Assembly (NCBI GenBank): GCA_021325365.1
Contig: JAJPHF010000123.1
Span: 1 to 64,000, forward strand
DNA: 64,000 bases
Direction: 5' to 3'
From: Pseudomonadota bacterium
GTDB lineage: Bacteria > Chloroflexota > UBA6077 > JAJPHF01
The position numbers and the translations under genes were made by a program. The notes below the pieces were generated by a model. It was not told the origin of the DNA and searched no databases. It saw nothing but the letters and a program-made list of their open reading frames with translations. Positions 1 to 8,480 of this stretch are shown here, one piece after another (position 1 is the first letter of the stretch; every line of letters starts with the position of its first letter).

Positions 1-170
1 CGATGGCTCGCGGCGGGCCGGGCCGGCGGGGGCGTGCCCCGGGCATGGGCGCGGGCGGCGAGCGCGGTGGGATGCGTGTACGGGCAGGGACGGCGACCAC
101 GTCGCGCGAGGTAGCGGGCGCTCTCCGGCGCGCCTCGCGGCCGGATATTGGCTGGGTGACAGCCGGGCAT

Positions 171-193
171 GGCGCAGCAAGCAGCGCGTCTAC
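171..193. repeat. Dispersed CAAGCAGC repeat copy
   Basis: A 23-base stretch reading GGCGCAGCAAGCAGCG then CGTCTAC. It matches, with a few substitutions, the element at 51379-51402 and, in reverse orientation, two stretches inside the start of tsaC (1101-1126, 1197-1220). The function is unknown. Confidence 0.45.
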
Positions 194-277
194 AAGATAA
201 TGCATTGGCACGGGGCGGTCGTCCGGCGAAGATAGGCGCAACGGGATGTGGGCCGGCGGCGTGCCAACCGGGGCGCG

Positions 278-402
278 CCCTCACCCCCGCCCTCTCCCAG
301 GGGGAGAGGGGGAGGAACCGGCCCTCACCCCAGCCCTCTCCCAGGGGGAGAGGGGGAGGGACGGGAGGGACTCCCTCACCCTAGCCCCCTCAGAAGGGGC
401 GA
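278..402. repeat. Palindromic CCCTCTCCC repeats, three units
   Basis: Two near-identical units begin at 278 and about 322. Each reads CCCTCACCCC then a hairpin CCTCTCCC-AGG-GGGAGAGG. A diverged third unit lies at 373-402. The same family occurs at 15895-15973 inside the end of murD and at 37225-37310. These look like REP-type intergenic palindromes. Confidence 0.75.
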
Positions 403-472
403 GGAAGGAGGGGAATCCCAGAGGTGGAATCGGTACGCGAGCGTGTTCGGTTGGCCGGGGTCACTGACGTAC

Positions 473-1297
473 TCATTCCGCCAGCGGGCCGACGAGGGCC
501 GCGAGGTCGGCGGTGGCGATGGCACCGGGGCGGAGGACGCGGGGCGGGCTGCTGGCGAGGTCGAGCACGGTGGAGTCGCGACCGCCGGGCGACGGGCCGG
601 CGTCGATGAGGACCGCGTAGCCCGTGGGTAGCTGGGCTTGCACGGCCGCGGCGGTGGTACAGCTTGGCTGGCCCGAGCGGTTGGCGCTGGTGGTGGCGAG
701 CGGGGCGCCCAGCGCCCGGATGAGCGCGAGGGGCACCGGGTGGTCGGGCATGCGGAGCGCGAGGGTGCCGGGCTCGCGCGCGGTCGGCAGGACGAGCGTC
801 AGGCCGCCGGGCCAGAAGCGCGCCATCAGGCGCTCGGCGAGCGGGGAGACGACGCAGATCGTCGCGGCCTGGGCGGCGCTCTCGACGAGCAGCGGCAGCG
901 CTTTCTCGGCCGGCCGCTCTTTGACGGTGTAGACGCGCGCGATGGCGTCGGGGAGGTCGGGGTGCGCGGCCAGGCCGTAGACCGTGTCGGTGGGCAGCAC
1001 GACGAGGTCGCCACGGCGCAGCGCGGCGACGGCCGCCGCCAGCGCGGGGGCCTGCGCCGCCGCGTCACCCGGCCAGACGAAACACTGAGGGCTGCTTGCT
1101 GTGGGGGTGCTGCTTGCTGCGCCCTGCCCGGTCGCTGTCGCGACTGGCGCGGGCTGGCGGCTTGCCGCGCGCTCCCGGTCCGCGCCTCCGGGCGGTGTAG
1201 GGGCGTCGCTTGCTGCGCCGTGCTGTGGGGAAGGTGCTTGCGGCGCTCGGTCCGGTGCGGAGCGCGGGGTGGGATCGTGGGGCGGCTGCTGGCTCAT
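473..1297 (-). CDS. tsaC: Threonylcarbamoyl-AMP synthase (Sua5/YrdC/TsaC family)
   Basis: Makes threonylcarbamoyl-AMP from Thr, bicarbonate and ATP for the t6A37 modification of ANN-decoding tRNAs. The YrdC domain runs from about residue 85 to the end. It shows the LPTDTVYGLAAH substrate loop, KERP, FWPGGLTLVLP, and TTSANRSGQPS with the nucleotide-binding SAN motif. There is no C-terminal Sua5 domain, so this is the short form. The first 70 or so residues are Pro/Ala/Ser-rich low complexity, and much of that DNA matches a dispersed repeat (1101-1126, 1197-1220), so the extension may be repeat-derived. The start ATG overlaps the prmC stop as TGATG, which supports coupled translation. Last gene of the hisS-prfA-prmC-tsaC group. 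Confidence 0.9.
   Translation of the reverse strand: MSQQPPHDPTPRSAPDRAPQAPSPQHGAASDAPTPPGGADRERAASRQPAPVATATGQGAASSTPTASSPQCFVWPGDAAAQAPALAAAVAALRRGDLVVLPTDTVYGLAAHPDLPDAIARVYTVKERPAEKALPLLVESAAQAATICVVSPLAERLMARFWPGGLTLVLPTAREPGTLALRMPDHPVPLALIRALGAPLATTSANRSGQPSCTTAAAVQAQLPTGYAVLIDAGPSPGGRDSTVLDLASSPPRVLRPGAIATADLAALVGPLAE
1101..1220. repeat. Two CAAGCAGC-family repeats inside the tsaC start region
   Basis: On the plus strand, 1101-1126 and 1197-1220 both read GTxGGGGxG then CTTGCTGCGCC. This is the reverse complement of the element at 51379-51402. They lie within the part of tsaC that encodes the non-conserved N-terminal extension. Confidence 0.45.
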
Positions 1298-2214
1298 CAG
1301 CTAGTCCTCACGCGCAGTACGCGGTCGTGGCCGGCCAGGTCCGTCACGACTGCCACGTCCGCGCCGGGCAGTCGTCGCGCGGCCTCGGCCCGCAGGGCGG
1401 CGCCCTGGTCGTTGCCGATCTCGAGAAGCAGCAAGCCGCCGGGCGCCAGGCGGGTGGCCGCCTCGGCGAGCAGGCGGCGATTCAGCGCCAAGCCGTCTGG
1501 GCCGCCGTCGAGGGCCAGGCGGGGCTCGTGGCGCGCGACCTCGGGCATCAACGCGTCGATCGCGGCGGTCGGGATGTAGGGCAGGTTGGCGACGACGAGG
1601 CCGAGCGGGCCGACCACGCCGCCCAGCAGGTCGGCGGCAAGGAGGGACACGCGGTCCGCAACGGCGTGGCGCGCGGCGTTCGTCGCGGCCACGGCAAGCG
1701 CCGCCGGCGAGCGGTCGGTCGCGACCAGGCGGAGGCCCGGCCGCTCGGCGGCGAGCGTCACCGCCAGCGCGCCGCTGCCGGTGCCCAGGTCGGCGGCCCA
1801 GCCGGGCGCGGCCTGCCCGCGCAGGTGGTCAAGGGCGATCTCAATCAACAGCTCCGTCTCGGGGCGGGGCACCAGCACGTCGGGCGTGACCAGGAAGTCG
1901 CGGCCATAGAACTCGCGGGTGCCGAGCAGGTAGGCGAGCGGCACGCGCTGCGCGCGTCGGGCGACCCAGGCGGCATACTGGCCCGCCTCGGCGCCGGTTA
2001 GCGCGCGCTCGGGGTGCGCAAGCAGGCTGGCCTTGCTCGCATGGAGGGTGGCCGCCAGCAGGAGCAGCGCGTCGAGCGCGGGGGACGGCACCGCCGCAGC
2101 ACGCAGCGCCCGCTTGGCCCAGGACAATGCGGCATCGACCGTGACGCCGTCCGGCAGCGTCGCATCGAGGACGAGCGGCGGGGCCGGAGTCGCGGGGAGC
2201 GGCGGGGCGTTCAT
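1297..2214 (-). CDS. prmC: Release factor glutamine methyltransferase PrmC (HemK)
   Basis: Methylates the Gln of the GGQ motif of RF1 and RF2 using S-adenosylmethionine. The N-terminal helical domain (about residues 15-100, with PLAYLLGTREFYG and VPRPETELL) precedes a Rossmann methyltransferase domain with the SAM loop DLGTGSGALAV. The substrate motif usually written NPPY is NLPY here, keeping Asn and Tyr. The adjacent upstream gene is prfA, its substrate, which is the usual arrangement. I prefer ATG 2214, 10 bp past the prfA stop. An in-frame start at 2244 would overlap prfA by 20 bp. About 305 residues, normal for the family. Confidence 0.93.
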   Translation of the reverse strand: MNAPPLPATPAPPLVLDATLPDGVTVDAALSWAKRALRAAAVPSPALDALLLLAATLHASKASLLAHPERALTGAEAGQYAAWVARRAQRVPLAYLLGTREFYGRDFLVTPDVLVPRPETELLIEIALDHLRGQAAPGWAADLGTGSGALAVTLAAERPGLRLVATDRSPAALAVAATNAARHAVADRVSLLAADLLGGVVGPLGLVVANLPYIPTAAIDALMPEVARHEPRLALDGGPDGLALNRRLLAEAATRLAPGGLLLLEIGNDQGAALRAEAARRLPGADVAVVTDLAGHDRVLRVRTS

Positions 2215-2224
2215 GCTGGCCCCG

Positions 2225-3301
2225 CTACTCGGTCGTGCCGCCATTGGCCAGGATCAGCGGCTCGATGAGGGGGTCGAGGTCGCCGGCCATCAGGCGGTCG
2301 AGGTTGTGCAGGGTCAGGCCGATGCGGTGGTCGGTCACGCGGTTCTGCGGAAAGTTGTAGGTGCGGATCTTCTCAGCCCGCTCGCCCGTGCCCACCTGCG
2401 CGCGGCGCGCCTCGGCCTGCTCGGCGTGGGCGCGCTGCTGCTCCAGGTCGTACAGCCGCGCCCGCAGCACGGACATGGCGCGCACCTTGTTCTTGAGCTG
2501 CGACTTCTCGTCCTGGCAGGTGACGACGAGGCCGGTGGGCAGATGGGTGATGCGCACCGCCGAATCAGTGGTGTTCACGCTCTGGCCGCCGTGGCCGCTA
2601 GAGCGGTAGACGTCGATGCGCAGATCGGCCTCGTTGACGTCGATCTCTACCTCGTCGACCTCGGGGAGCACCGCCACCGTCGCGGTCGAGGTATGGATGC
2701 GGCCGCTTGCCTCGGTGGCTGGCACGCGCTGCACGCGGTGAACGCCGCTCTCGTACTTCAGGCGGCTGTAGGCGCCGCGGCCGGCCACCTCGAAGACGAC
2801 TTCCTTGAAGCCCCCGAGGTCAGTCTCGCTGGTGTTCAGCACCTCCACCTTCCAGCGGCGCGCCTCGGCGTAGCGCACGTACATGCGGAACAGGTCGGCG
2901 GCGAACAGGCTCGCCTCCTCGCCGCCGGTGCCCGCGCGGATCTCCACGATCACGTCGCGCGTGTCGTTCGGGTCACGCGGCCGCAGCAGGTCGGCGAGCT
3001 GGGCCAGCAGGTCGGCGCGGCGGCGGCCGAGCGTCTCAGCCTCCTCCTGGGCCAGGGCGCGCAGCTCCTCGTCGGCGCCGTCGGCGAGCAAGGCGCGCGC
3101 CTCGGCCAGCTGGGCCTCCACGGCCTGCAGCTCGTGATAGGCGGCGACTGGCTCCTGCAGCTCGGCCTGCTCCCGTCCGAGCGCCCGCATGCGGCGCGCG
3201 TCGGTCAGCACGTCGGGCTGGCTCATCTCTTCCGTTAGCGCGGTGTAGCGCCGCGCCATGTCGTCCAGGCGCTGGAGCAGCGCGTCTTCGGTCATTACCA
3301 C
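2225..3301 (-). CDS. prfA: Peptide chain release factor 1
   Basis: RF1 recognises UAA and UAG and triggers peptide release. The PxT stop-codon reader appears as PAT in [10 protein letters not shown]. The catalytic loop is GHGGQSVN, with the GGQ that the neighbouring prmC product would methylate. The PAT motif distinguishes it from RF2, which has SPF. The length of 358 residues is typical. Residues 20-110 form the long helical N-terminal domain. The start is ATG 3301, with a second ATG two codons later. An 86-bp spacer to hisS contains a degraded TCAGC-type repeat. Confidence 0.96.
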   Translation of the reverse strand: MVMTEDALLQRLDDMARRYTALTEEMSQPDVLTDARRMRALGREQAELQEPVAAYHELQAVEAQLAEARALLADGADEELRALAQEEAETLGRRRADLLAQLADLLRPRDPNDTRDVIVEIRAGTGGEEASLFAADLFRMYVRYAEARRWKVEVLNTSETDLGGFKEVVFEVAGRGAYSRLKYESGVHRVQRVPATEASGRIHTSTATVAVLPEVDEVEIDVNEADLRIDVYRSSGHGGQSVNTTDSAVRITHLPTGLVVTCQDEKSQLKNKVRAMSVLRARLYDLEQQRAHAEQAEARRAQVGTGERAEKIRTYNFPQNRVTDHRIGLTLHNLDRLMAGDLDPLIEPLILANGGTTE

Positions 3302-3387
3302 GGGGATTCTCCACGGCGAGTTGTCAGCGGTCAGCCATCAGGCTTCAGTCCGTCCAAGCGACGGACTCGGAGGCATTCAGGCTGCGG

Positions 3388-4641
3388 CTACCCGCCTGTC
3401 AGTCGGCCGGGCACGTCGCCCAGCGGCACGCGCTCCTGCCCGCCGGTCGCCATGTCCTTCAGCGTCGCCGCGCCCGCCGCGAGCTCGTCTTCGCCGAGGA
3501 TGACGGTCCAGGCCGCGCCCGCCGTCCCCGCCTGACGCAGCTGCGCCCGGAACGACCGGTTGCCCGTCGCCACCAGCGTGGCCACGCCGCGGCGGCGCAG
3601 CGCATCGGCCAGCGCCACGGCCTTCTCGCGCGCTGGCTCGCCGGCGTGGACGATGAAGGCGTGCGGCGGCGGGGCGGGCGGCACGGGAACCTCTTGCTGC
3701 TTCAGGTTCAGGATGATGCGCTCGATGCCCGTGGCAAAGCCGATGGCGGGCGTCGGCCGACCGCCCAGCTGCTCGGCCAGACCGTCGTAGCGGCCGCCGC
3801 CGCCGAGCGCAGACTGCGCGCCCACCTCGGCCGGCCACACCTCGAAGACCGTCTTCGTGTAGTAGTCTAGTCCGCGCACGAGGCGTGAATTGACCTCGAA
3901 AGCGATGTCGAGGTCCGTCAGGTAGCGCTGGACGGCGGCGAAGTGCTCGGCGCACTCCGCGCAGAGCGCGTCCAGCAGCCGCGGCGCGCCGGCGATGGCG
4001 GGCTGGCACGAGGCGTTCTTGCAGTCGAGCAGGCGCAGCGGGTTCGTCTCCAGACGGCGCCGGCAGTCGCCGCACAGCTCGTCCACACGGCCGCGGTAGT
4101 AGGCTTTGAGCTGCTCCAGGTAGGCCGGGCGGCAGTTCAGGTCGCCAATGCTGTTGAGCTGCAGCGTGAGCCCGCGCAGGCCCAGCGTCTCGTAAAAGCG
4201 CCACAGCAGCGCGATCATCTCGGCGTCCACGAGCGGGTCCATCTCGCCGATGGCCTCGCAGTCCCACTGGTGGAACTCGCGGTAACGGCCGCGCTGCGGG
4301 CGATCGTAGCGGAAGCAGTTTACGAAGGTGAAGAGCCGTACCGGCTGCGGGCGGGACGCCATGCCGTGCTCTAGATAAGCCCGCACGACCGAGGCCGTGC
4401 CCTCGGGGCGCAGCGTCAGGTCGCCGCCGCCCTTGTCCTGGAAGGAGTACATCTCCTTCTCGACGATGTCGGTGCCGCCACCGACACCGCGCAGGAACAG
4501 CCCGGTATCCTCGAAGGTCGGCGTGCGAATCTCGGCGTAGCCGTAGAGCCCTGCCTGCCGACGGGCCGCGCGCTCGACGTAGTCCCAGTAAGCGGCCTCC
4601 TCGGGCAGGATGTCCTGGGTGCCACGCGGCGCCTGGTACAC
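3388..4641 (-). CDS. hisS: Histidyl-tRNA synthetase
   Basis: Class II synthetase charging tRNA-His. The protein begins VYQAPRGTQDILPEE, the classic HisRS N-terminus. Motif 2 appears as FRYDRPQRGRYREFHQWD. The histidine-binding segments RGLDYYTKTVFE and GGGGRYDGL are present, then a C-terminal anticodon-binding domain from about residue 320. I choose GTG 4641: a GGAGGT ribosome-binding site lies at 4651-4656, 9 bases upstream, and the upstream in-frame region (to 4764) is non-conserved. This gives 417 residues, the usual length. It heads the hisS-prfA-prmC-tsaC set and is divergent from the DUF167 gene. Confidence 0.95.
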   Translation of the reverse strand: MYQAPRGTQDILPEEAAYWDYVERAARRQAGLYGYAEIRTPTFEDTGLFLRGVGGGTDIVEKEMYSFQDKGGGDLTLRPEGTASVVRAYLEHGMASRPQPVRLFTFVNCFRYDRPQRGRYREFHQWDCEAIGEMDPLVDAEMIALLWRFYETLGLRGLTLQLNSIGDLNCRPAYLEQLKAYYRGRVDELCGDCRRRLETNPLRLLDCKNASCQPAIAGAPRLLDALCAECAEHFAAVQRYLTDLDIAFEVNSRLVRGLDYYTKTVFEVWPAEVGAQSALGGGGRYDGLAEQLGGRPTPAIGFATGIERIILNLKQQEVPVPPAPPPHAFIVHAGEPAREKAVALADALRRRGVATLVATGNRSFRAQLRQAGTAGAAWTVILGEDELAAGAATLKDMATGGQERVPLGDVPGRLTGG

Positions 4642-4795
4642 GGGCGAAAGACCTCCGCAACTGCCATACAGATCAGCGGCCGACCGGCCAAGGACGAGAC
4701 GCGGGGAACGCCGCCCGCCACCACTCACCACCGGGGCGGGTATTGAGGAGCAGGGGGCAGCCACAACCGATCGCGGATCGCGCAGGAATTATAAC

Positions 4796-5086
4796 ATGGC
4801 GGTCGCCGCGCCCTGGCCGGAGGTACACGTGCGCTACGCGGTTCGTGTCCACCCACGCGCGGCTCGCGAGCGCCTGGCGCTGCACGAGGACGACGCGCTC
4901 GAGGCCTGGGTGACAGCACCGGCCGTGGAAGGCCGCGCGAACGCGGCGCTGCTGGCGCTGCTGGCCGCGCGACTGCGGCTGCGCCGCCGCGAGGTGACGC
5001 TGCTGCGGGGCGAGCGCGGGCGGGAGAAGCTGGTCGAGCTGCCCCTGGACCCGGCCGCCGTGCGGCGGGCGCTGGACGCCGACTGA
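4796..5086 (+). CDS. DUF167 / UPF0235 (YggU-like) protein
   Basis: A 96-residue protein of the YggU/DUF167 family, whose biochemical role is not established. Family features visible are the opening strand with RVHPRAAR, the helix motif VEGRANAALLALLA, and the loop RGERGREKLVEL near the C-terminus. The ATG at 4796 has AGGA at 4784-4787. It is divergent from hisS, and both starts share the 154-bp spacer. A strong hairpin (5135-5166) follows 48 bp after the stop. Confidence 0.85.
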   Translation: MAVAAPWPEVHVRYAVRVHPRAARERLALHEDDALEAWVTAPAVEGRANAALLALLAARLRLRRREVTLLRGERGREKLVELPLDPAAVRRALDAD

Positions 5087-5134
5087 GCGCCCGGCGAGCG
5101 GGCGGCCGGGGCGCGGAGAGGCGACAGGAAACCA

Positions 5135-5166
5135 GAAGGGAGCCCCGCTTTCGCGGGGCTCCCTTC
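5135..5166. terminator. Strong 14-bp hairpin between converging genes
   Basis: A perfect 14-bp inverted repeat (GAAGGGAGCCCCGC at 5135-5148, complement at 5153-5166) with a TTTC loop. It lies between the stop of the plus-strand DUF167 gene and the stop of the minus-strand Pro/Val-repeat gene, so it could terminate both. There is no long T-run on either side. Confidence 0.75.
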
Positions 5167-5228
5167 GCGCCAGACCATGCACTCGCGGACTGGCAGTCGG
5201 GCCAGCCGAGAGCGTTGGCGGTGATGCC

Positions 5229-6344
5229 TTATTGACCCGAGTCCTGTGAGCCACCCGGGAACGGGAAGCCGGGCACGGGCACCGGGAAGCCAGACGGCAC
5301 CGGGACCGGCGCCGCGACGTTGACCGGCACGGGCACCGGGTTCGCGACCGGCGCGGCCACGGGCACCGGGTTGGGCACCGGCGCCGCGACGTTGACCGGC
5401 ACCGGGACCGGGTTCGCCACCGGCGCGGCCACGGGCACACTCACGGGCACGGCGACCGGGTTGGCGACCGGCTGCGGGATGTTCACCGGGACCGCCACCG
5501 GGTTCGCCACCGGCGCCGGCACGTCGACCGGCACCGCGACCGGGTTGGCGACGGGCTGCGGCACGTCCACCGGGACCGGCACGTAGCGCGTCACCTGGAC
5601 CGGCACCTCGACGTCAACCGGCCGCGCCACATAGCGCGGCACGTCGACCGGCACCTCGACGGGCCGAGCGACGCGGACCGGCACGTCGACCTCGACCGGC
5701 CGCGGCACGGGCACCGCCACCGGCACGTCGACCGGCACCGCGACCGGGTTCGGCACGGGCACCGGAATCGGGTTGGCGACGGGCTGCGGCACGGGCACCG
5801 GGACTGCTACCGGGTTGGCGACCGGCTGCGGCACGTCCACGGGCACCGCAATCGGGTTGGCGACGGGCACGGGCGCCGGGACGGGCACGGCGACCGGCTG
5901 CGGCACGTCGACCGGCACGGCGACCGGGTTGGCGACCGGCTGCGGGATGTTCACCGGGACCGCCACCGGGTTCGCCACCGGCGCCGGCACGTCGACCGGC
6001 ACCGCGACCGGGTTCGCCACGGGCACGGGCGCCGGGACGCTGACCGGGACTGGTTGTGGTACGTCGACCGGGACCGCCACCGGGTTGGCGACGGGCACGG
6101 GCGCCGGGACGCCGACCGGCTGGGGCACGGCTACCGGCTGGGGCACGGCCACCGGCGCCGGCACCCCGACGGGCACCGGGTCTGGCACCGGCACCCCGAC
6201 CGGCGCTGGGACCGGCACTTGATCGACCGTGCCATCCGGGGGCGCGATTTGGTCTTGGATCTCTTCATCCGCCGCCAGAGCCGGCACCGCGGCAGTGATG
6301 AGGAGACCGGCGACAAGCGCCGTAACGATTGGGCCTCGCGGCAT
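5229..6344 (-). CDS. Exported Pro/Val-repeat protein
   Basis: I do not recognise a family. The 371-residue product has a clear signal peptide ([20 protein letters not shown], cut after PALA). A short acidic stretch follows, then about 310 residues of degenerate repeats such as [14 protein letters not shown], in which Val or Pro occupies nearly every position. Residues near the middle form a distinct charged block with [14 protein letters not shown] and EVPVQVTRY. It ends [14 protein letters not shown]. There is no Cys, no C-terminal membrane segment and no sortase motif, so it is probably secreted or wall-associated. ATG 6344 is chosen for the GGGAGG site just upstream; an ATG at 6398 lies in frame. 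The 5135-5166 hairpin probably ends its transcript. A structural or adhesive role is inference only. Confidence 0.75.
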   Translation of the reverse strand: MPRGPIVTALVAGLLITAAVPALAADEEIQDQIAPPDGTVDQVPVPAPVGVPVPDPVPVGVPAPVAVPQPVAVPQPVGVPAPVPVANPVAVPVDVPQPVPVSVPAPVPVANPVAVPVDVPAPVANPVAVPVNIPQPVANPVAVPVDVPQPVAVPVPAPVPVANPIAVPVDVPQPVANPVAVPVPVPQPVANPIPVPVPNPVAVPVDVPVAVPVPRPVEVDVPVRVARPVEVPVDVPRYVARPVDVEVPVQVTRYVPVPVDVPQPVANPVAVPVDVPAPVANPVAVPVNIPQPVANPVAVPVSVPVAAPVANPVPVPVNVAAPVPNPVPVAAPVANPVPVPVNVAAPVPVPSGFPVPVPGFPFPGGSQDSGQ

Positions 6345-6551
6345 GTTCCCTCCCCTCCCAGAGTTACGTCTACGCGTCGACTGCCCCTCCTCATTCATAA
6401 AGGCTCGCGGCTAGCGTGGCCCGAACCACCCATTAGCATGGTGCGAGGCCACTAGGCCCGCTCACAAGTTACCAAACTCGCGGCAACTATGCTAGAGGAC
6501 GGCCCCCTTAAATGCGGTGACACAACCCCATCACAACCGGCGGGAGGAAGC

Positions 6552-6824
6552 TCACCGCATCGTCCGGAGCACCGTGTCCAGCATCTGCTGGACCGCCTGA
6601 AGCAGCAGTATGGCCACGATTGGCGTTATGTCGATCATGCCAATGGTCGGTATCACGCGACGCAGCGGTGCGAGTATTGGCTCGGTCACGTCGTTGAGAA
6701 TCCGCACGAGGGGATTGCTCGGGCTGAGACTGAACCAGGACAGCAACGCCCGCGCGATGACCGCAAAGACGAGCACCGTGAACAGCAGGTGCACGAATTG
6801 GACGAGCCAGAGCGTCCACGCCAT
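6552..6824 (-). CDS. yggT: YggT family membrane protein
   Basis: A 90-residue integral membrane protein of the YggT (YlmG) family. Two hydrophobic segments (about 8-30 and 65-85) flank the conserved stretch PSNPLVRILNDVTEPIL followed by PLRRVIP. Family members lie downstream of ftsZ with yggS and are linked to envelope or division functions. Here it is the last gene of the dcw cluster, 117 bp past yggS. The ylmF/sepF gene that often sits between them is missing. Confidence 0.92.
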   Translation of the reverse strand: MAWTLWLVQFVHLLFTVLVFAVIARALLSWFSLSPSNPLVRILNDVTEPILAPLRRVIPTIGMIDITPIVAILLLQAVQQMLDTVLRTMR

Positions 6825-6941
6825 TACACCGCACCCCTGACGTCGTGCTTCATCCCGCGTTCTCGGGCATCAGGTCGGCAGCGCGAGCACTCCGGTCGGC
6901 GGTGCGGCACTGGTTACGCAAGTTCCGTGCCAGCCGGCCGC

Positions 6942-7700
6942 TCAGGGTCGCTCGCCGAAGAGCGCCCGGCCGATACGGACCATCGTCGCTCCCTCCTCGA
7001 TCGCCAGCTCGAAATCGTCGGTCATCCCCATCGACAGGTGGCGCCAATCGACGGTGGGGTAACGGCCGGCCAGATCGTCGCGCAGCGTCCGGAGGCGCTG
7101 ATACACGGCTCGCGTGTCCGTCGCGGACAGGCCCGGCGCCGGCACCGTCATCAGGCCCGCCAGCTCCAGTGCGGGCAGGCCGAGCACGGCCTCCACGACC
7201 GGGTAGACGGCCTCGGGCGCCAGCCCCGTGCGCTCGGGCAGCCCGGTGTAGTCCACCTCGAGCAGGACGGTCGGGCGCTTGCTACGGGCCGCCGCGTGCC
7301 GCGCCAGCGCTCGGGCTAGCCGCTCGCTATCAAGCGACTGGATTATATCGAAAAGCTCGACGGCCGTCTTGGCTTTGTTCGTCTGCAAGTGGCCGATCAG
7401 GTGCCAGCGCACGCGAGCCGGCGCACCGGACGGCGTTCCGTCGTCGCCGGCTGCGCGCTCGGCCGCGGGGCTGCCCGCTTGGCGCAGCGCCGCCTGCTTG
7501 GCTTCGGCCTCCTGGACGTAGTTCTCGCCGAAGTCCCGCAGGCCGGCGGCGAGCGCCGCGGCGAGGCGCGCCGGCTCCACGGTCTTGCTCGCCCCGACCA
7601 GGACGATCGCGTCGGGCGCGCGGCCCGCGCGCGCGGCCGCGCGCGCGATCCGCGCGCGCACCTGCTCCAGGCGCGTCGCCACCGTCTCCTGTGCCGTCAT
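6942..7700 (-). CDS. yggS: PLP homeostasis protein (YggS/PLPBP)
   Basis: A pyridoxal-phosphate-binding TIM-barrel protein that buffers PLP. It resembles the alanine racemase N-terminal domain but has no known catalytic activity. The PLP Lys is K39 in IVLVGASKTVEP. Other family marks are FGENYVQEA, WHLIGHLQTNKAK, LLEVDY, GLMTVPA, LSMGMTDDFELAI and VRIGRALFG. The length of 252 residues is slightly above the usual 220-235, with a variable loop (SPAAERAAGDDGTPSGAPA) before the WHLIGH segment. The ATG at 7700 overlaps the pgeF stop by 4 bp (ATGA). An in-frame upstream start exists but would run deep into pgeF. Confidence 0.94.
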   Translation of the reverse strand: MTAQETVATRLEQVRARIARAAARAGRAPDAIVLVGASKTVEPARLAAALAAGLRDFGENYVQEAEAKQAALRQAGSPAAERAAGDDGTPSGAPARVRWHLIGHLQTNKAKTAVELFDIIQSLDSERLARALARHAAARSKRPTVLLEVDYTGLPERTGLAPEAVYPVVEAVLGLPALELAGLMTVPAPGLSATDTRAVYQRLRTLRDDLAGRYPTVDWRHLSMGMTDDFELAIEEGATMVRIGRALFGERP

Positions 7701-8365
7701 GCGCGCACCCCCGCCGCCACGCCGAAGCGCCCGGCGGGCAGGCCGAGCGCCCGGTGCGAATAGAACGTCGCCGGATCGCAGCAGGTGCAGCGCGCGGCCG
7801 CGGCGACCTGAGCGGGCGGCACACCCGCCGCGACGAGCTGCTGGCGATTCGCGGCTTCGAGATCGAGATAGGCGCGGCCGCCGCTGCTCGGGCGCACGAT
7901 GGCCGCCGCGTTGGGGACCGCCCGCTCGACGGCCGCCACCACCTCCGGCCCCACCTCGTAGCAGCACGCGCCGATCGCCGGACCGATGCCCGCCCAGAGG
8001 TCCGCGGGCCGCGTGCCCGCCGCGGCAGCGAGCGCCCGCACGGCCGTGCCCGCCACGTCCTGCGCCGTGCCGCGCCAGCCCGCGTGCGCCACCGCGACCC
8101 AGCGCCGCCGCGGGTCCCAGAGGATCAGGGGGGTGCAGTCGGCGAACTTCAGCAGCAGCAGGTGGCCGGGCGTGCTCGTGAGCAGGATGTCGTACGGCTC
8201 GCGCTCGGTGGCGGCGGGCGTCTCGTGCGCCCCGACCGCGCGCCAGGCAGCGCCGTGAACCTGGCGCGCGCCGAACACGGCCGAGGGATCCGCGCCAAGC
8301 GCCGCGGCGATGCGACGGCGGTTCTCCTGCACGCGCTCGCGCTCGTCGCCCACGGCCAAGCTCAC
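7697..8365 (-). CDS. pgeF: PgeF/YlmD laccase-domain protein (start unresolved)
   Basis: A laccase-domain (Cu-polyphenol oxidase/YfiH family) protein. Relatives act on purine nucleosides and one is a peptidoglycan-editing factor. Metal-ligand motifs are visible: ARQVHGA, ADCTPLILWDP, VAHAGWRGTAQDV, GIGPAIGACCYEVG and CCDPATFYSHR. The only canonical start in this frame is the GTG at 8365, in the middle of the conserved segment ASLNVSLAVGD. Codons upstream still read conserved family sequence (HGVFTRAGGVSEAPY) back to about 8470, without ATG, GTG or TTG. The real protein probably begins near 8470 with a rare start codon, or the sequence has an error there. Gene order ftsZ-pgeF-yggS is conserved in many bacteria. 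Confidence 0.88.
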   Translation of the reverse strand: MSLAVGDERERVQENRRRIAAALGADPSAVFGARQVHGAAWRAVGAHETPAATEREPYDILLTSTPGHLLLLKFADCTPLILWDPRRRWVAVAHAGWRGTAQDVAGTAVRALAAAAGTRPADLWAGIGPAIGACCYEVGPEVVAAVERAVPNAAAIVRPSSGGRAYLDLEAANRQQLVAAGVPPAQVAAAARCTCCDPATFYSHRALGLPAGRFGVAAGVRA

Positions 8366-8480
8366 GTTCAGGCTAGCGTAAGGCGCCTCGCTGACGCCGC
8401 CCGCGCGGGTGAAGACCCCGTGTACCAGGCCCGGCAGCGCGGCCAGCGCGGGGAACTGGAGGTACGGGACGAGCGCGGCG

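Larger units (their letters stand above)
1..472. other. Left-edge non-coding stretch with dispersed repeats
   Basis: No reading frame here has recognisable protein features. The open frames are GC-rich shadows full of Arg, Gly and Pro. The stretch holds one copy of the CAAGCAGC repeat (171-193) and three palindromic repeat units (278-402). It lies downstream of the tsaC stop, so it would be the 3' end of the hisS-prfA-prmC-tsaC transcript. Confidence 0.6.

Noticed and set aside
5320..6222. Long Gly/Thr/Ala-repeat open frames on the plus strand opposite the Pro/Val-repeat gene
   Set aside because: They are the antisense reading of the repeat codons; the minus-strand frame has a signal peptide and a ribosome-binding site, and the plus frames have neither.
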